64,000 bases of DNA from Todiramphus chloris collaris (Eukaryota > Chordata > Aves > Coraciiformes > Alcedinidae): positions 731,870 to 795,869 of the forward strand of contig JANVCC010000120.1 in NCBI GenBank assembly GCA_025345505.1, written 5' to 3'. Position 1 is the stretch's first letter. Each line of letters starts with the position of its first letter. Below are positions 24,481 through 37,662 of the stretch, piece by piece. The position numbers were made by a program, and so were the translations under genes. Under the pieces are notes generated by a model, which was given only the letters and a program-made list of their open reading frames with translations, had not been told where the DNA came from and searched no databases.

Positions 24481-26127
24481 GACAAGCTGAGCAGTCTGGA
24501 GATTCTTGAATTGCAGCTACAAAACCAACAGAGATGAAAACTTTTCACTGGTGCCTGATGGTGTTACATGGGGCATCAGGAAATACATCAGGTGGTATCC
24601 AGATAAAGTTGCCGAGGATCCACACCTGCTTGTTGGACTCTGACTGTGTAACTCACACTGTTTGAGGAGCACCTGGTTTCTGAAACGGTGTGGCTCAGGG
24701 TTGGCTTCTCTGATGTTTTATGTGGTAGGATTGTGAAATTCGTACTACATCTGGAGTATTCACAGTGCATGCCTGGATTCTCTGACATGCCACCACTTGT
24801 TTCACTTCCTTTCAGAGGAAATAATCCACTCAGTTTAACTTTTCAACTGAAGCAGTGCTGAAGTCATAGCTACCAGAAAAAGCGAATACTTTCTTTAGTC
24901 TTAGGACCTTCCAGAACTATGAACTGTGGGAGGTTGGAGCATTCGGAGGTTGCATGTGTTTACACACTTGCCTGGTCATCTTCTGTTCTTAGCCACGGGA
25001 AAGAGGACCTTAAGGTGAACTTTTGGTTAGACGCAGCACAACCCCATGGGTGTAATGAAGCATCTGCTCAGTCATGGACCACAGGCAGAGAGCTCCTGTG
25101 CATTTCAGAGGCATCATAAATCCTGACTTGCTCACTGTTGGTTGGGCACGTGACTGGGATTACTGGTCTCTTCCTTGGCTGTCCACTCTCTGCCACACAT
25201 GGACACCTGTGGAAATTTTCTGCATCTTGTAGCCAAGTATTCTCTGAGCAGGTTGAACTAGAGGCCTTCTGATACCATCTCCCAGGATCACTGTTTTTGT
25301 TGACACGTTCCCTTGACTTTCCCCTCTGTTCCTCCTGGAGGGACTGTACCCTTCCCTAGATGACTCCAGTAGGGACCACTTGTGACAGCCCTGCCAGCAG
25401 TAGCCTATGTCATGCATGTGGCACAGCCTTTCACCTATGGACCTTAAGGCCTTCTGCAAAGGTGCTGCTTAAAAAAATCCCACTTTGCCTCTGGGAAAGA
25501 CAGAGGAGGGATGACACAGCGTCATCTACCAAAATGGGACAGATTGAGGTGTTTTGACTTGGGCTGGTTGGACCCTTGCATCCAGACCTGCACAGGGAAC
25601 AGCAATCTAGAGCCCTGCCTCTGCTTGGGGTTCATCCTCCTGGGAATTTATTGGTACTTGGTATTTGCTGCAGAGCGGAAGGCGCTTTTTGTCAGCTCCA
25701 TGGAAAGATGGCTCTGCGGGGATTCCCTCGCCAGCACCAGTTCTTTAATTTAAGAATACCATGTCAAGAGTGTTATTTGTTTTCTGAAGATCTAAGAATG
25801 GGCAAACATTGAAAACTACACAAACATTTATTTTCTTTCCAACTGTCATTAAAATTGCCCTTGGAAAGCAGGATTTATCAGCCTATCCCCCAGTACGTTG
25901 TGCATGTTGCATTATAACAAAACCAGTGTGAAATATTGAGGTCCCAGCTTCTGTCTTTGAATAGGTTCATAGCTGGTTTTGAGCTCTGAAACCTGACAGA
26001 GCATATCTGGTCTGTCTGGTCCCATTTGTGCATATCTTGGCTCTTTTGACAATAAATAATATAAACATGGAAGAGAACGACAACCCAAAGCCTGGTGTAG
26101 GTTGTTGTGACAGGACAACGGTCACTC
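24481..26127. other. Intergenic DNA, no gene seen
   Basis: This is unique sequence with only short chance frames; nothing recognisable. Confidence 0.45.
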
Positions 26128-26219
26128 TGGGACATGGTTTAGTGGTTATGGTAGTGTTGGGATGACAGCTAGACTTGATGATCTTACAAGTCTTTTCCAA
26201 CCTTAATGACTCTATGACA
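26128..26219 (+). repeat. CR1 LINE 3' tail, plus strand
   Basis: GGGACATGGTTTAGTGGTTA is followed by the GACTTGATGATCTTACAAGT tail and ends in an ATGACTCTATGAC version of the terminal repeat. It is a 5'-truncated copy. Confidence 0.9.
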
Positions 26220-26984
26220 ACTTTGATAAGGACAATCTGATGACTGAGGTTATAAACACAGCTCTGTTCCGAGATCAGACACAATGGTATCTCCTTCTGT
26301 CATGATGTGTCTGGGATGACTGATCTCATGTCTATTTTCAGGAGGTAACTACTGCTGGAAGGCTGACACAATGACTTTGTTGATGTTGATGGGCTTAGTA
26401 GCACATGAAGACTACCTTGGTGTATGGTCTTGCCAGACCAGAGTTTCAGAAAACAGGGACACCCTGCCTCTGTTGAGAGAAGTGAAGTACTAAGGCAGCA
26501 CACAAAGCAGGATGGAGGGATACTTCTTCATGGTGATGTATGGGAGGTGAAAAGGACAAAGTATGTGGATTTGGTCTAGTCAACAGCTCAGAAAGAGCTG
26601 GGAGAGAGCTGGACTGAGATCCTTCAGAACTACCTTGTTGGTTGACCATCCAACACAAATAAGCAGCAATTACACCACAGCTAATCAAGATTACCTTCTT
26701 GTCAAGTACAGGCACACATCTGTGAGACTGGCATCACATTTCCCATCCTGAGGTTGCTTTACTGCTTATGTTCCCCACTGCCTGGGCCCCCACTGCAGAC
26801 AACATGAACCAGCACATCCCCTCCCTCACTATCAGGACAGCTGGGACAGTGGTACTGTACACTGGGATCAAACCTCATGGACCACTGCAAGAATAGGAAA
26901 AAGCAGAATCAGAGAAAAAACTTTACAGTACCAAGATGTGCTTTTAGAGGTCAGGTATTTAGGTGTTCTTTGTTCTTGTAGGTA

Positions 26985-27051
26985 TGGTTGGACTCGGTGA
27001 TCTAGGAGGTCCTTTCCAACCACAATTCTTCTGTGATTCTGTGATTCTGTG
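26985..27051 (+). repeat. CR1 LINE 3' tail, plus strand
   Basis: GGTTGGACTCGGTGATCTAG leads to a tail of GTGATTCTGTGATTCTGTG. Only the last 70 bp of the element are present. Confidence 0.9.
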
Positions 27052-30000
27052 GAACCATGGGAGCAGCCCAGTAAAGCCTGTTCAAGAGGATGTCTGTCAG
27101 TCACAACTGATCTGCTAAGAATTTCTACAGATTTTTGTCAGAGACCTAAAGGTCTCAAAGATCCAAATTTCATGTAAATACAAAACCCAACAGCTGGCTA
27201 GGAAGCAAGCATCACAAGACTTTGCACTCTGCTGGGCAACAGTCAGCAGGTCAACCGACACACACGTCCTGGTCAGTCCAGTGTCACTCGTGTAGCCTCG
27301 GGACGGCCAGAGCGTGAGCCCCCGACCTTCTCAGCGGGTGAATTGTGGCAGGTGAGGAGTGGTCACAGCACAGTCTGGGGCCTCAAGGGCCTTGAATGGG
27401 CATGGTGGTACTACAGTGGTACAGAAGACAGGGCAGGGAGCGGAAGGAATTGGTTTTGGGCACCCAGAGGGACACGGGCACTGTGACATGGCACATGACT
27501 GTTGATGGGCAGTGCCACCAGCACATGGTCATGGAGGAAAGGGGGTGTTATTTCAGCACAATGGAGTCAGGGCCATACTACAGAAACCTGGAATAACGAG
27601 GCTTCTCAGTTCCTATAAACCTGAGAAATCCTGATTTGTCTTGAGACGAGGAGACAGAAAAAGCAGCACTGCAATTAAGCTCCAGTGGTGCCTAAAGGCC
27701 TCACGCCAGCTCAGGCTCACCTCACTCAGGGACTGTGCCAACATCTACAGTAGTGCATTTGTCTTCAGGACGGTGCAAAGATGCAGAGCTCCATCTTGGA
27801 GACTTGGTGAGAAGTTTGGTCTTGCTCTCTGTAGCTAGAAGACGAGTCCTGTGTTGCTCTGTCAGGAATGATCAAGGCCAAACCCTGAGCTGAGGCTCAC
27901 AGCAAGAGCCCACAGATAACCTTTTCGAGGTTTCCATGTATCACTTTCTGGGAGGCAAAATGGTTTTGGACCATTTAAATTCATACAGCTGGGGATGGTG
28001 TCTGAACCCGTGGGAGGAGCAGCAAGACCTCTGTGCTGCTAGGAGAAGAACATGGCTTTAGGTATGAAAAGCCTGTTAGCAGATTGAATAATGTACTGTC
28101 TGATATCTACCTGTACTGTTACCAAAACAGCCCTGGTGTCAGCTGGTAGAAATCTTCATCTTAAACAGGAGAGTTATTATGGCAGAGACCTGGCAGGTCC
28201 TGCTCCTTGTTTCAAGCTCCTTGGAGTGCATTACTTATAATTTAGGGATGAGGGAAGACAAGGAAAACAAAGATTTAAACCCTACTTTGAACAAAATTGT
28301 GCAGTTAGCTGCAAAAGCCAAATACAGGGAAGAAAGTGCAGATCTGCCTCTGCCCCCTTGTCCCATGGTTGCTCCATTGCCTTATTCCCTTTCACATCAA
28401 TTTGAGTAAGACCAGAATGAGCCCCTAAGGTTTGGAGATGACCCCTTCCAGTTGTCATGTTTACATGGTGGTTTGCATGTTTGGTTTGCACGTTCAGAAC
28501 CCCAAATCTAAACAAAGTGCTGTTACTACCTTGCAGCTGCGTTATCTATTACAGCTCCAATTTGCACAAATGCACTGAGTGATGCTGCAAATCTCTCTGG
28601 GCATTGTATCATTTTTAGAACAAAAGCCGAACATCTTCCTGGGATGCTGAGACAAACGCCAGAATCAGAGCTAACGAACGGCACGATCAGCTGCAGCTGC
28701 AGAATTGGTACACAAAGGGAAAAAAAGACTTCTCAGCAGTTCTGCTTCCAAAGTGAACTTTCTCCTTTGAGCTGCAGGCAGCCCGGCCCAGCCCAGCCGT
28801 TAGGTGAGCACTGGGATTGAAATCCATCCTGCAGCAAGGATACTGGTCTCAGAAGTTCCCAGCAGCTACCGCTCCAGGGGTTTCGGAGGAGGCTGATGGT
28901 GTTCAGTTGTTTACAGGACTGAGTCCAAACAGCCTGGAAAGCTCTGACTCTGGGAAGCTGACTGATTATGTTGTGGTAACCAGCAGAATGCCTCAATTAA
29001 TTCCTCAATTAAATCCTCAATTAACTTATCAGATGTAGGACAGGCTGAGTCGGACAAGGCAGTTGATGCCTCAGCAGAATCCTTTGCCAGGCTGGAAGGA
29101 ATGTGGAAATCATTCCGGATTAAAATTCCTCTGGCCCATCCAGACTGCCCCTCTGCAAACACAGCGGGGTTGCAGCCCAGGGCTGCTGGCAGGACAAAAG
29201 CCTGCTCCCCGCTATGTATTGTGGCACATCCCCTTCTCACTGCTGGACTCTTAAGACCACGCTCAGCTTTATGCTAGAGAGATCAAGCGGGAGAGATCAA
29301 ATGAAAGTGCCAGCTGTTTCGCCCTGCGGTGAATGTTGCTGAGTTTACAGTCCCGGTGCTCCCGCTGCCTGGTCCGGCCCTTTGCGGGACCACTTGCTGT
29401 TCCTCCTCCTGAAACGCAGTCAGCGATGGTGCTTCTCTCTGAACACCACCCAGGTGTTGTGGGGCACGGCTTTCCTCTCTCCTGACCCAGTTTCTCCTGC
29501 TCCTCCTGACCGAACCCAATAAATCTTGTCACCCCTCCATCCTCAGCCAGCACATCACCGGTCCTGCAGCTCCGGCAGATGTTCTGGTGGAATCTGCGCG
29601 GGGAGCTCAGCGTGCAGGTGTTGCCTGTCTTTTCACACCTCCATCGGAGCTCGTTATTCTTTTGTGTCTTTCATAAGGTTGGTCTCTTCTCAGCAAGGAT
29701 TCGAGTTTATAACCTGCTCGCGCTCAACAGCCTGTCTTATCTGCAGGCGTGGAGTGGGGTTTGCAGGGATGTTCAACAAAACGAGCTGGCAGCAGCAGCC
29801 TGACGGCAGCTCAGCAGGGAAGCGCACCAGCATCCTTTGACTGCACTTGAGGGTTTCTTCTGTAATGACTCACTTTGTGCAGGGAAATGTTATAAATTTA
29901 GACAGAAATTAGTAGCATAAGTGTGTGAATATTTCCTCGTTGCCAGTTAAGCAAAAAACGGTATAAAAATTAGCTGTGAAGTGGCATTAAAATGAAAAAT

Positions 30001-32379
30001 CCATTACAGCTACATCAGCCCAGCAGAAATAGAGTGCCAGTGTGGTGGGTTTTCTCTCAAGAATGCAAATGGTTTTATTTCAGGAGTTTTGATTGAATTA
30101 AATAGAAGTTCAAATTATCCTGCAATTGAATTAACTGACACTGTATTTCTCACACATTTCATAAAGATGAATAATCCAATCACATAAGATTTTAAAGAGG
30201 GTTTTGCTGCCTATAAGACTCTACGAACGATGAGTGATTTGTCCTTTTCCACGCAGGCTATCTGAGAGATCCCACACTGTTTGTGTAATACCCTCATTAC
30301 CAACCAACAAAGCCAGCACGTATGCATTCAGAAAGGAATTGAGATCCCTCAAAAACTTTTCTTCTTCAGAATTAGAAAGTAAATGACAGAGAAGGAGGAG
30401 GAGGAGGCCACCTTCAGAGTCAGGTTCCAAGTATAGGAGTCCAAAAAAAAATTGGTGAAAGGGGGTGAAAGACATTCCAGACTGGCAGATGGCCCTTAAA
30501 TGACTTCATTGTGGAGCTGCTATCACCCTTCAGGGAGGATACAAGGATGTCACTGATGATGACAAGATCTTCGTGGGGGCTTCTGCTCAGTCATAATGCA
30601 TGTTGTATTACACCTGCTATTCACACAGCCAAGGGGTTTTGCAGGGACTCAGGATTTTATTAAGAAGTTGTTTTATCTGTTGGCACAAAGCCCATCCAGC
30701 TCCGGAAACAACCATACCAGTTCTCCTGATAGTCTACTCCTCTTACCTGATGCAGCCAGAGGGGCTGGTTGTTAGAGGCCAAAGCCTTCTGTTGGATTTC
30801 CTTGCCTTTGGGTACTAACCAAATCTGCCCTTCCCAATGCTTACCCCATGGATGTGCCCATGGAGCTGCCGTCTCTCCAGAGAGAGACCTGCGGATGATT
30901 TGAGCAGAACATGAGCTTAGTGGCCTCTGTGAGGTTTCCTTGTTAGCTCAACTTCACCTCTACAGAATTCCAGCTGGGAAACCTACCAGGGCAGGATTCC
31001 TTCCACTTCTCAGATCTCAGTGTGTGCCAACCTGAATTTTCTTCATTCTCTCTCTGGAGCCTTTACATCTCTGCTCTCCTCACCCAGCTTACCAGGAAGA
31101 GACCCACTCACAAGAGCATCACTGTGGGACCTGGTCTTTCTCAGTCAGCCATGCTGGCCTGAAAACTTCTGCCTGTACATTTGCTCGTTTGATTTTTCAC
31201 ACCCTCTGCTCACATTGGTGTCCTCTCACACCAGGTCCTCTGTTCTCTTTGCACTTAGTCAGTGGAGCTCCTTCTGCAGGTGCTGAGCTGAGTTGTCCTG
31301 TCCTCTAGCCAAGGTCAGCTCCCCATGGCTCATGCACATTGCTGGGTTAGTGGTGCACACTCTCCTGCTGCTGATCACACATGCTCTGCTCCTCAATGGC
31401 AAGGAGGATGCTACCTTTTTTACAGGCAAAAGAACCTGAGGGAAAGTGGCATGTGGGTGAGAGTCTGTGTCATCTGTTCCCTGCATCAGAGAGTGATCTT
31501 GTCAGATTTATGTTGTGAAGTGAAACGTGGAGATCTGATTTCACCCCTAAATCTGCCAGAAATCTTGCGTGGCCTTCAGGAAAACACTCTCTTCATCCCT
31601 AGGTCATCTTCAAAGAGGCGTCTACAAACCCAGCTCTCCCAGACCTGCCTGGCTGTTGCTCGTCCCTACAGGGTATTTTGTGCACCTCAGCACTTGTTTC
31701 CAGCTCTAAACTTTCCCCTGCATGGTTGGGAAAAAGCAGCTCTCTTAAGCCCTGGGTAGAGCTGAATCCCACAGTGAGGTGACACCATTCCCAGAGGAAC
31801 GGGAAGGATCAGTGTTCTCCAGTAGTCCAGAAATCACCTTTGCTACCAGGCAGATGTCGAGGTGAAAGGGGATAGCTAAATCTGTACCACGAAGATATTG
31901 TCAGTATGAGTTTCAAGACAGGTACAGAAATGATGAAGCATGTTAACAGAGCTGTAAATTAGCTCCAGATGGGGTGATTGCTGTCATCAGTGAGCTGTTG
32001 GGACACTTCCACAGCAATGTGGTGGAGAGACAGTATTTAAATAAAACTCCAGTCTTTGGCATATCCACAAATGCATCCTCAGTTAGGGACAAGTGCAATT
32101 GCACATCCCCAAACCTCCTCTGGGATTCTGGTGCTTCCTCACAGTGGTTCCCTGTGATGTACAAGTCTCCTGTGGACCAGTCCCACCCAACTGAACAGCA
32201 GTGATGGCTTTTGTGTGTGGCAGCCCTGTCCTGACCAGCTGGCACACAGACCCAGTGTGGGGAGCAGCTCAGCTTCTGGCCTTGGCTTTGTCATATCCCA
32301 CCTGATATACCATGTACAGACAGACACACGGACACACAAGCGTACAGCTGAACACATCCCTCTTGAACCAAGGTTTAGA
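27052..32379. other. Intergenic DNA with candidate regulatory sequence
   Basis: No gene was recognised. The interval 28500-30220 is A/T-richer and contains homeodomain-, RUNX- and GATA-like motifs. A minus-strand frame at 30475-30221 (84 codons, with SNSEEEKFLRDLNSFLNA) looks somewhat protein-like but has no clear splice sites or family. Confidence 0.4.
28970..29040. promoter_or_regulatory. Tandem homeodomain-like sites beside RUNX and GATA motifs
   Basis: A 12-bp unit, CCTCAATTAANT, occurs three times in tandem (28991-29002, 29003-29014, 29015-29026), giving three evenly spaced AATTAA cores. TGTGGT (28972-28977, RUNX-like) lies just upstream and TTATCA (GATA-like) just downstream. It may be an enhancer core or a simple microduplication. 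Confidence 0.3.
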
Positions 32380-32716
32380 CATAGAATCATGGAATCATCA
32401 GGGTTGGGAGGGACCTTAAGCTCACCCAGTTCCAACCCCCCTGCCATGGGCAGGGACACCTCCCACTAGAGCAGGTTGCTCACAGCCCCAGCCAGCCTGG
32501 GCTGAAACACTGCCAAGGATGGGGCTTCCACCCCCTCTCTGGGCAACCTGGGCCAGGGTCTCACCACACTCATGGGGAAGAAATTCCTCCTAATGTCCAA
32601 CCTGAATCGACCTCTCTCTAGCTTTAATCCATCCCCTCCAGTCCTGTCACTGCCACACAGCCTAAAAAGTCCCTCCCCAGCTTTCCTGTAGCCCCCTTCA
32701 GATACTGGAAGGCCAC
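32380..32716 (-). repeat. CR1 LINE 3' end, minus strand
   Basis: The copy begins with reverse-complemented tail repeats (ATAGAATCATGGAATCATCA) and runs through the conserved 3'UTR. It closely resembles the plus-strand copy at 10513, so both come from the same subfamily. Confidence 0.95.
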
Positions 32717-35700
32717 AAGAAGGTGTCCCCAGAGCCTTCAGTTCACATGATGTCAGCCAAAAAGCCACGGGGGGACAATCAGCCTGGTGTATATTTTAGT
32801 TCAAGGAAAAGTGTGACAGACTCTCTGACTTTTCTTGTGAAGATATGAACTGCTTGGGAGAGAGGTGACCTCTCAACGTGTGCTTGCGCAGTGCCTCATA
32901 CCCTCCTCTGGGCCTTGGCACAAACAGCAGATGTTAAAATAAACCGTGCTCACACTGTTTATGTATCATGCATTGCAAATAATGAGAACAAAACCTGTTT
33001 TGCCTCTTGGCACCTGGCTGCTTTGCTGAACGTCCCTGCCCTGCTCCGCGGAGGTCACGCTGCAGGTTGTCTGAACGCGACCCTTCTCTGAGCAATTGCA
33101 TTATCCTGCACAGCACTGAGCCCCCCGTTCCACGGCTGGCAGTGACCTTCTTGTCCCCACGCAGAAGGTCCCATCACAGCCATTCTGCCCGTTTATCGAG
33201 CGCCTGCACAGACGAGCTTTCTGTACTGTATCGCACGGAAGACACGCACGACTGATGCACAAGTGGCAGGGATGGCTCATGTTTGCTTGTGGAACCTGCT
33301 AGCACACCCTGGCATCCCAGGGTGAAGTCACCTCCACAAATGTTCCTGTAGACCTTTCACCCAACCCTTTCATCTCTCTGTACCAAGCCTCTTCAAAACT
33401 TACGAGTTCATTACCATGTCTGATAAGCAGCTCCGTGAGATAATTTTACCATTTTTTTTACCTGTTGCTACTAAGAGTAAAGGGGACAATTAGTCTCCTT
33501 GGTCAGTAAGAACAGAAAATATTACCTGACAGCAAATTTAAGTCTTGAAAATACAAACCCAATAGTCAGTGCACGAGGCTTTTAAATGAGAGGCATCAGA
33601 AAAATCCCCGACAGTCAAGGTTACAGCAGTTAAGAGGCAGATGTAAATGTATGGAAACACGACAAGCTAAACCCATTAACGGCAGATGATTCAGGGTAAA
33701 ATCCAGGGGGCAGGTCCCTTTTCCTATACCATTACTTTTCTTCACGACTCACTACAATGTCCTTGTCCCAGCTTTCCCTGGCCACTACTACAGGCAACTT
33801 CTGGAGCTAGAGGACTAGCAGCCTGCAGATGGCTGGGAAATCACACGGTTCATGTGCAAGGACAAGGAAGCTCTCCCAGGAGCAGATGTAATTAAATTTT
33901 GCTCAGTCACGCAGGTAGAGAAGAAGCTCTTGAAAATCTTGCCTCTTGTCCTCGCACACCTCTGTGAGAGCCTGGGTGGCAGCTGGCTGTGCCTCTCCAG
34001 AGTGTGTGAGCTGGAGCTCCGGAATGCTGGAGGAGCTGAGGACACCTCTTCGGCTTCAGATGGTCTGTCTGGTTTCTCTCCTCAGACAGAATTTGTCCGG
34101 CAAAGCTCTTAGCAGCACAGCACCCCCCAGAAAAAAAACTTTTTTTTTTTTTTTTCAAAGGAAAATGTCTTATTATGGGTCTGCAGCTTCTCTGTGCATT
34201 AAATTTGCACAAGTCTTGCTGCAACCACAGAGCCCGCAGACTGCATCCTCACCAGGCTGGCCACACAGTGACCAGCAGCTCAGTCAGCATCTGTCACCCC
34301 TTCCACAGCAGCTGGCTCTGGCAGATCTCAGTCTGCTTTGTGTAGGAGATGCAACTCTCATCACAGGGAGGGAAAGCAGAGCGGGTTCAGGCCCCCCGGC
34401 TGGCCAGTCACATGAGTGGAGCTAAAGCCACATCTCTTTGTGACTCCAGTTGGGGAGGACACAGGCTCCTAAGTCAGTAATGAAAACACAGAGCTCTAAT
34501 GCCCGTTTCATTGTAGACATCAAAAGCCTGTCCCCAGAGGGTCAGACTCCTTGACTCCACCTTACACAGGAGAAACAGAGCCACAGAGCTCTGACATGAC
34601 ATCCCAGGAGGGGGAAAGATGGTCTTACTCCAACGCTGGGTCCAAGGACAGCACAGGCTTTGTTGTACAGAGTTGAGAGTTTTAATCCCCAGCACACGAT
34701 GCCTTCTGCGTTTGCAAACCTATTCCTTCCTACTCACCCCCTTTCTGGTGGCGTGCTCCTCATTCTTAGCTAGCCCCGCTCACTGCTACCTTCTTCATCA
34801 GCTACATCATCACTGCTACCTTCCTCACAGCCCTCTGATAACATGCTAGTTTCAGCCCTAGCATAGATGAGCTCTGCAGCACCTCAAAGGGTTAACTCCT
34901 TGCTTCCTAGGAGAGAGACTCTACTTGATGGAGAAAAAGTAGATAGGAAGAGGCCTGAGGGTGAAGAAAGGCTGTCTGAAAGAATCAAGACCTACCAGGA
35001 AGGATCACCATCCCTCAGTCCTAGTGGGACAGACTACAGCTAGTTTGAGATGGCACGGCAGAGAGTGGCGCAGAGGGGCCCTGCCAAATGCCATCTAACC
35101 CCCACGGCGCGCGTGATGCTCCAGTACTTGGTCCCGAGAGCATCTCTGAGGTCCCCACGGGTGACCCCACTATCAGACCGCGTCCCTTTGTTGCCTCAGA
35201 AACTCTTTTCCGATTCAATTCCCCCATCTAGTGGAGCTTTCCGGAGCAGACCCAGTTTGCATCTCTCCTAACATCTGCCCCAAAACCCCCGCCTTGTTAC
35301 TCACGGTAACAGTTGTGTTTCTGCTGCATTTCAGCGAAACCCTGGCCAAGTTCCGAGCACAAGTGTAGAGTGAGTAAAGGCTTTGAATACTCTACACAAA
35401 CCTTAAGTTCATCCCACACACGGAAACCCCAAGGAGCCACGCAGAAGGACCCACGGGGAACACCCTGCTGGGTGACAGTGGGGACGGACCCCGTTTGTAA
35501 AAGGAGATTTTCCACCCAAACCAAATTCTGTGGAGTCTGACACTTGCCCGTAGCCCCACACCAGCCCTGCTAGGTTATTCCAGCGAAGCATCGGATGAAA
35601 GCCACTGGTCAGCGCGTTGTGAAAAGAGCTTCTCCAAGTGTGTTCCAAGGGCTGGCTGATCGCTGCAGCAGCTTCCATCCGCACGTTGATGGGAATTGGT

Positions 35701-36041
35701 CAGGAGGAACTAAAAAATAAATTGGGATTTTTACAGTCTTGTCTACAGGAGAAGGAGCAGCAGCGTAGCTCAGGTAGCACGCACCTCCAGCGCTAAACGG
35801 AGCTGCCACCGCCAGCACCGAAGAAGCTTTTCAGTAGACATTTGGATCACGTTAGGGACTATGTCATCGCTGTTTCAGCAGCCAGAGTGAAAACTGAGGG
35901 TGACTCTGGAGAAGGGCAGACACCAATCACTCCTATGTCTTGATTTTCAGCTGCCTGCAGCATTCTGCATTATAAACAGCCAGTGATTCTTTCCACGGGT
36001 GCTCAGAGGCAGAGATGTCCAGGGCACTTCAGCAGCTTGTG
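32717..36041. other. Intergenic DNA, one CTCF-like site
   Basis: No gene was recognised. An A8-C-T18 homopolymer pair lies at about 34131-34157. CCATCTAGTGG at 35224-35234 matches the reverse complement of the CTCF core CCACTAGATGG. Confidence 0.4.
35222..35236 (-). promoter_or_regulatory. CTCF-like motif
   Basis: Read on the minus strand, the core is CCACTAGATGGGG, close to the CTCF consensus. Flanking bases fit only partly, so occupancy is uncertain. Confidence 0.3.
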
Positions 36042-36650
36042 AGATAGAACAGGCTATTTCAGTTGGAAGGGACCTACAGCAACCATCTGGTCCAACTGCT
36101 TGGCCACTTTGGGGCTGACCAAGCTAGGGTGCATTATTAAGGGCACTGTCCAGATGCCTCACCACTGACAGGCTTGGGGCATTGGCCTCCTTTCTAGGAA
36201 GCCTCTTCCAGTATCTGACCACCCTCTCAGTAAAGAAATGTTTCCTAATGTCCAGTCTGAACCTCCTCTGGTGCAGATTTGAGCCATTCCCACTCATCTT
36301 GTCACTGGATCCCAGGGAGAAGAGCCCAGCATCTCCCCAGGAAGCTGTAGAGAGCGAGGAAGTTGCCGCTCAGCCTCCTTTTCTCCAAACTGAACAAACA
36401 CAGGGCCCTCAGCCACTTAATTTAGAATGTGCCTTCCAGCCCTCCAACAGCTTTTCTGGCTTCCTCGGGACACACTGCAGGACCCTCACACCCTCCATAC
36501 ATTATGGGGCCCAGCACTGCACACAGTGCTGCAGGAGAGGCCGCACCAGCGCTGAACGCAGCAGGATGACCCCCTCCCTTGCCCAGATGATCACGTTGTG
36601 TTTGGTGCACCTGAGGATGCCGTTTCTCTCTTGGCTGCCAAGGGCACGCT
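36042..36650 (-). repeat. CR1 LINE fragment, minus strand
   Basis: Reverse-complemented CR1 from a diverged tail (TTGGAAGGGACCTACAGCAA) through the 3'UTR into the reverse-transcriptase C-terminal region. It abuts the oppositely oriented copy that starts near 36690. Confidence 0.92.
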
Positions 36651-36689
36651 GATGCCTCCTGAGTCAGCAGTGCCAACGGGGCAGAGTCT

Positions 36690-37662
36690 GGTTGGAGACC
36701 TGTACCTAATGGGGTCCCTCAAGGGTCACTGCTGCCACCAGTGCTATTCAATAGATTCATCAGCGACCTGGGTGAGGGATCAGAGTGCACTGTCAGCAGG
36801 TTCACTGATGACACCAAACTGGGAGGAGTGGCTGACACACTGGAAGGCTGAGCTGCTGTCCAGTGAGACCTGGACAGGCTGGAGAGTTGGGTGGGGAGAA
36901 ATGGAATGAAATCCAACAAGGGCAAGTGTAGAGTCTGGAACCTGGGAAAGAACAACCCAGGTTGGGGACTGACCTGTTGGAAATCAGCACAGGGGAAAGG
37001 GACCTGTGGGTCCTGGTGGACAGCAGGGTGATCACGAGCCAGCAATGTGCCCTTGTGGCCAGGAAGGCCAATGGCATCCTGGGGTGGATTAGAAGGGGTG
37101 GGGTTAGTGGGTCAGAGAGGTTCTCCTCCCCCTCTACTCTTCCCTGGTGAGGACACATCTGGAATATTGTGTCCAGTTCTGGGCCCCTCAGTTCAAGAGG
37201 GACAGGGAACTGCTGGAAAGAGTCCAGTGCAGAGCCACAGAGATGATGAATGGAGTGGAACATCTCTCTTATGATGGAAGTCTGAGAGAGCTGGGTCTCT
37301 GTAGATTGGAGGAGACTGAGAGGTGACCTCATTAATGTTTATAATACATAAAGGGTGAGTGTCATGAAGATGGATCCAGGCTCTTCGCAGCGTCAACCAA
37401 TGACAGGACAAGGGGCAACGGGTGCAAGCTGGAACATGGGAGGTTCCACATAAATACGAGAAAAAACTTCACAGTGAGGGTAACAGAGCACTGGAATGGG
37501 CTGCCCAGAGAGGTTGTGGAGTCTCCTTCTCTGGAGACATTCCAAACCCGCCTGGACACGTTCCTGTGTGACCTGCTCTAGGTGATCCTACTCTAGCAGG
37601 GGGGTTGGACTGGGTGATCTTTCGAGGTCCTTTCCAATCCCTAACATTCTGTGATTCTGTGC
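36690..37662 (+). repeat. CR1 LINE, about 1 kb 3' part, plus strand
   Basis: This is the most complete CR1 in the window. It covers the end of the reverse-transcriptase region (TTCACTGATGACACCAAACT), the 3'UTR and the terminal GTGATTCTGTG repeats. Reading frames are interrupted, so it cannot move on its own. Confidence 0.95.

Noticed and set aside
33852-34112. 86-codon plus-strand frame following an AG acceptor-like site
   Set aside because: Protein-like in parts (VEKKLLKILPLVLAHL), but without a matching donor or partner exon. Too weak to list.
34131-34157. A8-C-T18 palindrome as a terminator or hairpin gene
   Set aside because: This is simple low-complexity DNA; such runs are common in vertebrate intergenic sequence.
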